10,273 bases of DNA from Bacillota bacterium. GTDB taxonomy: Bacteria > Bacillota > Clostridia > Acetivibrionales > DTU013. The notes below the pieces were generated by a model that was not told the origin of the DNA, did not search any database, and saw only the letters and a list, made by a program, of their open reading frames with translations. Made by a program: the position numbers and the translations under genes. Each line of letters opens with the position of its first letter. Positions within the stretch are counted from its first letter, which is position 1. The stretch is from positions 1-10,273 of the forward strand of contig JAEYON010000084.1 of NCBI GenBank assembly GCA_023411645.1, given 5' to 3'. Shown here one piece after another: positions 7,613 through 10,273 of this stretch.

Positions 7613-8739
7613 TTCAACAAGTATCATATCCAAAAACGTGCCTTGGCGGAACCTTTTGCTCCACTTGCAAAAGAATATGGCTTTGCTCCAAATACCATTG
7701 GAAATATTTTAAAAGAATATGGCAATATACTTGAAAAAAAGCGTATCCTTGTCGCACCAAGGGTGTTAGGGTTAGATGAAAAACATCTTAACGGTAGGAT
7801 GTGCGGTATTTTTACGGATATTGAAAACGGTACACTTCTTGAAATAACCACAGATAATGCTCGTAATACGAAGATTAAATCTATTGAAAGCATGATTGAC
7901 TACGATAAAAACATCAAATACATAACCATAGACATGGACCGAGGCTACAGGGGCTTAGTTGAAGAAATTCTACCAAGGGTTAAAATCATAATTGATAAGT
8001 TCCATGTCTTTATGCATATCACATCAGCGACAGAAGCCGCAAGAAAACGGATATTTCAAAGCCTCAAAGTACAAGTAGCCAAACTCCCAGATGGGGAGGA
8101 TAAAAAGCAAAAAGATAAACTCTTAACCCTGCTTGGTAAAAACGCAAAACTCTTTAAGTTTGGAAATAAATCTCTGGCAGAAAAACCCTATAGAATTAGC
8201 CATATGACAGAGCTTTCCGAAACCTTTCCAGAACTTAACACTATTCGTATTGTTAAAATGGGAGCAGAACACATATATGATGCAAAAACACGCTCAGAGG
8301 CAGAAAAATACCTTAATGAATGGCTTAAACTTCTGCCAGAAGATGATGTCACCTATGATGAATTTTATACCTTTAAGAAAACTTTAAGCCAGGATTGGAA
8401 ACCATACATATTAAACTATTTTATGATTCCGATGTTCGTTATACAAATGCAGCGACAGAAGGCAGGAACCGTGTTATTAAAGAAATAAACACTGTAGGTA
8501 GGGGCTATGGGTTTGAGGCTTTAAGATACAAGGTTCTCTTTTACAGCCCCGCCTACAAAGAACCCATTTATGCCAGGAGGAAAGTGGCATCCGACGATAT
8601 TCCTATAGGTGTTTCGTATACATCGTCTTGGTCACTTACTTTTAGCAAAATGTTTGAAACGAGAGAAATAATAGCTACTGGCAACTGCACAAGCATAGAG
8701 GTCCTACTCAATGCGTTGTACGATAAGAGATTGGTGTAA
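7574..8739 (+). pseudogene. ISL3-family DDE transposase, 5'-truncated and frameshifted
   Basis: The frame opens after a TAG at 7571-7573, and recognisable homology begins near 7616 (KYHIQKRALAEPFAPLAKEYG), at the end of the helix-turn-helix region. The N-terminal ISL3 zinc finger and much of the DNA-binding part are absent, and the only nearby start is TTG 7643. The DDE_Tnp_ISL3 core is clear: first Asp in VLGLDEKH (codon 7775), second in TIDMDRGYRG (codon 7931), then IIIDKFHVF. At 8419-8422 (a short T run) the reading must step back one base: the first frame drifts and stops at 8488, and the second carries the catalytic Glu (NAATEGRNRVIKE, codon 8458) and GRGYGFEALRYKVLF, stopping at 8739. 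The break separates Glu from the two Asp residues, so no active enzyme is expected without frameshifting or a sequence error. It is tail-to-tail with the small gene at 8741. Confidence 0.88.
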
Positions 8740-8740
8740 A

Positions 8741-9053
8741 CTATTCGTCGTCCCAGTTTATTTTAAACGGAAGCATTACTTGGAGCCTTTGCTTTGCTTC
8801 TTCAACGGTATATTTGTATTGATAGTATTCACCGAACAACAAAACTTCATATTTTTCGAGGACTATTTCTGTAATCTTGTTGTCTTGAAAGGCTTTCGCC
8901 TTTTTTTAAAATTACCGAAACTTCATTCTTACGGACTTTTGGGTCGTATTCTCCATAAACAATGCAAAGTTGTCTGTCGGTAAACGGAGTATGGTGAGGG
9001 ATATAGGCAGGGTCAAAAGCTTTGTAATAGTTACCAAGGCTTAACTTTCTCAT
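8741..9053 (-). pseudogene. Small cargo gene of unknown function, about 103 codons, broken by one base in an A7 run
   Basis: ATG 9053 has a perfect AGGAGG (9061-9066) 7 nt upstream and opens MRKLSLGNYYKAFDPAYIP. The first frame runs to A7 (T run 8901-8907 on the plus strand), then loses sense and stops at 8847. Removing one A joins it to a second frame, AKAFQDNKITEIVLEKYEVL and onwards, ending KINWDDE and TAG at 8741. The joined product is about 103 residues, hydrophilic, rich in Tyr and charged residues, with no signal peptide or membrane segment; I do not recognise its family. Its stop is one base from the transposase stop, a tight convergent pair, so it may be a standard companion of this insertion-sequence lineage. 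An A7 run is also a common sequencing-error site, so the gene may be intact in reality. Confidence 0.65.
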
Positions 9054-9120
9054 ACATAACCTCCTATGATTAATATTATTCATATAAAATAATTATAATC
9101 CGAAGGAGTTTTGAAATAAC

Positions 9121-9216
9121 CCCACAATTCTGCGAAAATGGCTTTAAAAGCAAGGCCCACAAAATGACGTTTGGCAATTATTTCAGTAATAAAAATAAAA
9201 CCCACATAAGATTGCA
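9121..9216 (-). repeat. Right-end array of TGTGGG motifs
   Basis: On the minus strand, motifs ending TGTGGG lie at 9201-9216 (inside the terminal repeat, TGCAATCTTATGTGGG), 9156-9171 and 9121-9136, starting 45 bp and 35 bp apart. The outer copy matches the left-end copies well. The two inner ones share mainly the TTGTGGG core, so the right end is more degenerate. All point inward, mirroring the left end. Confidence 0.55.
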
Positions 9217-9223
9217 TATAGCC
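9197..9223 (-). repeat. Right terminal inverted repeat
   Basis: Reverse complement of the left repeat at 24 of 27 positions. The terminal GGCTAT abuts the right copy of GAATAGC. Confidence 0.88.
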
Positions 9224-9230
9224 GAATAGC
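9224..9230. repeat. Right target-site duplication, GAATAGC
   Basis: Identical to 4503-4509. Its last five bases, with the following TAA, make up the outermost TAGCTAA site upstream of the Phd-Uma2 promoter, so the insertion target was inside that site. Confidence 0.85.
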
Positions 9231-9274
9231 TAACACGTTGACATTTTAGCTAATTAAACATATAATATAGCTAA
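9227..9274 (+). promoter_or_regulatory. Three TAGCTAA sites at two-helical-turn spacing, probable operator
   Basis: TAGCTAA occurs at 9227-9233, 9247-9253 and 9268-9274, with starts 20 and 21 bp apart and hence on one face of the helix. The core TAGCTA is palindromic. One copy is upstream of the -35, one in the spacer and one just after the -10, which is the layout expected for repression. Phd/YefM antitoxins bind palindromic sites in their own promoters, so the Phd domain of the downstream protein is the likely binder (inference). Confidence 0.6.
9238..9266 (+). promoter_or_regulatory. Consensus sigma-A promoter of the Phd-Uma2 gene
   Basis: TTGACA (9238-9243), a 17-bp spacer and TATAAT (9261-9266), perfect at both boxes. 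The -35 starts 15 bp beyond the transposon right end, so it was not disrupted. A promoter this strong with operator repeats implies tight repression. Confidence 0.85.
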
Positions 9275-9295
9275 TGATGGGAAGGAGTGGCTTGG

Positions 9296-10015
9296 ATGAA
9301 GGTACCGTCCACGGAAGTGCAGAATAACTTCGGGAAATACTTGAAGATTGCATCTGAATTAGAAGATGTTATTGTAACCCGTAATGGGCTTGAGGTTGCG
9401 AAAATAATTCCCTGCGAAGAGAGAGCCGTTGTTGCGGAGGAGGCCGCAAATTATATTTTCAATGACCGATGGAAGGTGACATATGAAGAATTTATTAAAA
9501 TGGTGGAAAACTCAGATCTGCGATATGAATATATTGACGGGGAAGTCTACCTGCTTTCTTCTCCGGTTTACAACCATCAGGTGTCGGTAGCCGAAATCTA
9601 TGGCATTTTTTACAACTGGTTTAAGGGGAAGAAATGTAGGCCGCTGACCTCTCCCTTTGATGTCACGCTGATGAAAAGCAAGGATAACATTAATGTTGTC
9701 CAGCCGGATATCATTGTAATCTGCGATATCGATAAAATTGATGCATCAGGGAAATATCAAGGTGTACCAACTCTCGCTGTGGAGGTGTTGTCCAGATCCA
9801 CAAAGAGGAAGGATATGATTAAAAAGCTTGATCTGTATATGCAAACCGGCGTCAAGGAATACTGGATGGTTGATCCGGAGAAAAAAGAGATTACCGTTTA
9901 CAATTTTGAGAAGTACGATATCGCAGATCATGAAACCTATATTGGCGACATGGTTGTCAAGTCAAAAGCCTTTAGAGGGCTTCAAGCCAGTCTTGCGGAT
10001 GTATTTACATTTTAA
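9296..10015 (+). CDS. Fusion of Phd/YefM-type antitoxin domain and Uma2 (DUF820) PD-(D/E)XK nuclease-like domain
   Basis: The protein has 239 residues. ATG 9296 is preferred over an in-frame GTG (9287) because AAGGAG (9282-9287) sits 8 nt before it and overlaps the GTG. Residues 1-42 (MKVPSTEVQNNFGKYL, VIVTRNGLEVAKIIPCEE) are a Phd/YefM DNA-binding antitoxin fold without its usual toxin-binding tail. Residues about 55-239 are Uma2: YEYIDGEVYLL, the conserved PD in VVQPDIIVI (D138), E163 in AVEVLSRST, then KLDLYMQTGVKEYWMVDP. D138 and the E163-x-x motif fit the PD-(D/E)XK metal site. Uma2 proteins are widespread and poorly understood, classed as putative endonucleases. The Phd domain may act as an autorepressor or hold the nuclease in check within one chain (inference). 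No separate toxin or antitoxin gene lies within the visible neighbourhood. Confidence 0.88.
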   Translation: MKVPSTEVQNNFGKYLKIASELEDVIVTRNGLEVAKIIPCEERAVVAEEAANYIFNDRWKVTYEEFIKMVENSDLRYEYIDGEVYLLSSPVYNHQVSVAEIYGIFYNWFKGKKCRPLTSPFDVTLMKSKDNINVVQPDIIVICDIDKIDASGKYQGVPTLAVEVLSRSTKRKDMIKKLDLYMQTGVKEYWMVDPEKKEITVYNFEKYDIADHETYIGDMVVKSKAFRGLQASLADVFTF

Positions 10016-10082
10016 AGTTTTTTAATGCAGTAATTAATTATCTACATATTGATAATACACAATATTGAATTTAAAATTTAGT

Positions 10083-10098
10083 AAACCATATAGGGTTT
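10083..10098. repeat. Imperfect 16-bp palindrome upstream of the LacI-type gene
   Basis: AAACCATATAGGGTTT pairs at seven of eight symmetric positions. LacI-family proteins bind palindromes of about this length, so it may be an operator, but it lies upstream of the proposed promoter and could be chance. Confidence 0.3.
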
Positions 10099-10135
10099 CA
10101 CAACTGCTAATATAATATGATTTTTATTTCACCAC

Positions 10136-10165
10136 TTGCAATATGAACTTTATTATAGGTATTAT
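10136..10165 (+). promoter_or_regulatory. Possible promoter of the LacI-type gene
   Basis: TTGCAA (10136-10141), an 18-bp spacer and TATTAT (10160-10165), four and five of six consensus matches. It would give a leader of about 50 nt before the TTG start. Confidence 0.35.
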
Positions 10166-10222
10166 GGAATGAGCGAAATTTTTCCAGACATATGAACAAT
10201 ATTTAGAAAGGAACTTCATGTT

Positions 10223-10273
10223 TTGATTACAATAAAAGAAATTGCTCAAATGTGCGGGGTTTCATCATCGACT
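10223..10273 (+). CDS. LacI-family transcriptional regulator, N-terminus only
   Basis: Only the first 17 codons are inside the window. Starting at TTG 10223, with AAAGGA at 10207-10212 about 10 nt upstream, they read MITIKEIAQMCGVSSST. This matches the start of the LacI-family helix-turn-helix (the pattern VTIKDIAKxAGVSxST). An ATG at 10218 is in another frame and meets a stop two codons later, so it is not the start. The family usually represses sugar-uptake or sugar-use genes on binding a palindromic operator; the ligand cannot be inferred because the rest of the gene is outside the window. It is downstream of the Phd-Uma2 gene in the same direction but about 200 bp away, so it is probably a separate unit. 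Confidence 0.78.
   Translation, partial: MITIKEIAQMCGVSSST

Larger units (their letters stand above)
4510..9223 (+). mobile_element. ISL3-type transposon of about 4.7 kb carrying a three-gene cargo operon, transposase decayed
   Basis: The boundaries are set by 27-bp inverted repeats (4510-4536 and 9197-9223) starting GGCTAT and by the flanking 7-bp direct repeat GAATAGC. Inside, from left to right, are an end with three TGTGGG-type motifs, a leftward operon (SAM methyltransferase, Ntn-hydrolase, AraC regulator), a short gene-free stretch, a rightward ISL3 transposase remnant, a leftward small broken gene and the right end with three motifs. A simple ISL3 insertion sequence is roughly 1.3-2 kb, so most of this unit is cargo. 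The transposase lacks its N-terminus and carries a frameshift, so movement would need a transposase supplied in trans. Whether the inverted repeats belong to the resident transposase is inferred from co-location. Confidence 0.85.

Noticed and set aside
8415..8425. Programmed -1 frameshifting in the transposase
   Set aside because: There is no canonical X XXY YYZ slippery heptamer at the switch point, and the N-terminus is missing anyway, so decay or a sequencing error is simpler.
8899..8910. Programmed frameshifting at A7 in the small minus-strand gene
   Set aside because: A run of A followed by G favours -1 shifts, but joining the two frames needs +1, so a one-base indel or read error is more likely.
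9746..9931. Minus-strand frame of 61 codons inside the Phd-Uma2 gene
   Set aside because: It is a shadow of the well-supported plus-strand fusion gene.

Overview
The window looks like a Gram-positive, low-to-moderate GC member of the Clostridia. The signs are strong AGGAGG-type ribosome binding sites, sigma-A-like promoters, an S-layer-homology (SLH) anchored protease, a LysM/YkuD L,D-transpeptidase, and a Phd-Uma2 protein. This is inferred from gene content; no species is identified.

Left flank (1-4502): two exported cell-envelope proteins on the minus strand. The first, cut by the window edge, is an M16C metallopeptidase (presequence-protease type) with a signal peptide and C-terminal SLH repeats. 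The second is a LysM + YkuD L,D-transpeptidase, followed by a hairpin terminator.

Centre (4503-9230): the main discovery is a complete transposon-like unit of about 4.7 kb. It has 27-bp terminal inverted repeats (24/27 identical) starting GGCTAT, and it is flanked by a perfect 7-bp direct repeat GAATAGC, taken as the target-site duplication. Each end carries extra copies of a TGTGGG-ended motif. Inside are (a) a leftward cargo operon with its own promoter: AraC-type regulator with a GyrI-like ligand domain, a Cys2 Ntn-hydrolase of the choloylglycine hydrolase/penicillin acylase type, and a class I SAM methyltransferase; (b) a rightward ISL3-family DDE transposase that has lost its N-terminus and is frameshifted between its second and third catalytic acids; and (c) a small leftward gene of about 103 codons, unrecognised, broken by one extra base in an A7 run. 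The cargo is more AT-rich than the flanks. The element therefore looks non-autonomous, with a preserved insertion scar.

Right flank (9231-10273): a consensus promoter (TTGACA, 17 bp, TATAAT) overlapped by three TAGCTAA sites 20-21 bp apart drives a single-chain fusion of a Phd/YefM-type antitoxin domain and a Uma2 (PD-(D/E)XK) nuclease-like domain. The transposon inserted exactly at the outermost TAGCTAA site. The window ends in the first 17 codons of a LacI-family regulator.

Before the insertion, the L,D-transpeptidase gene and the Phd-Uma2 gene would have been divergent neighbours separated by roughly 200 bp.
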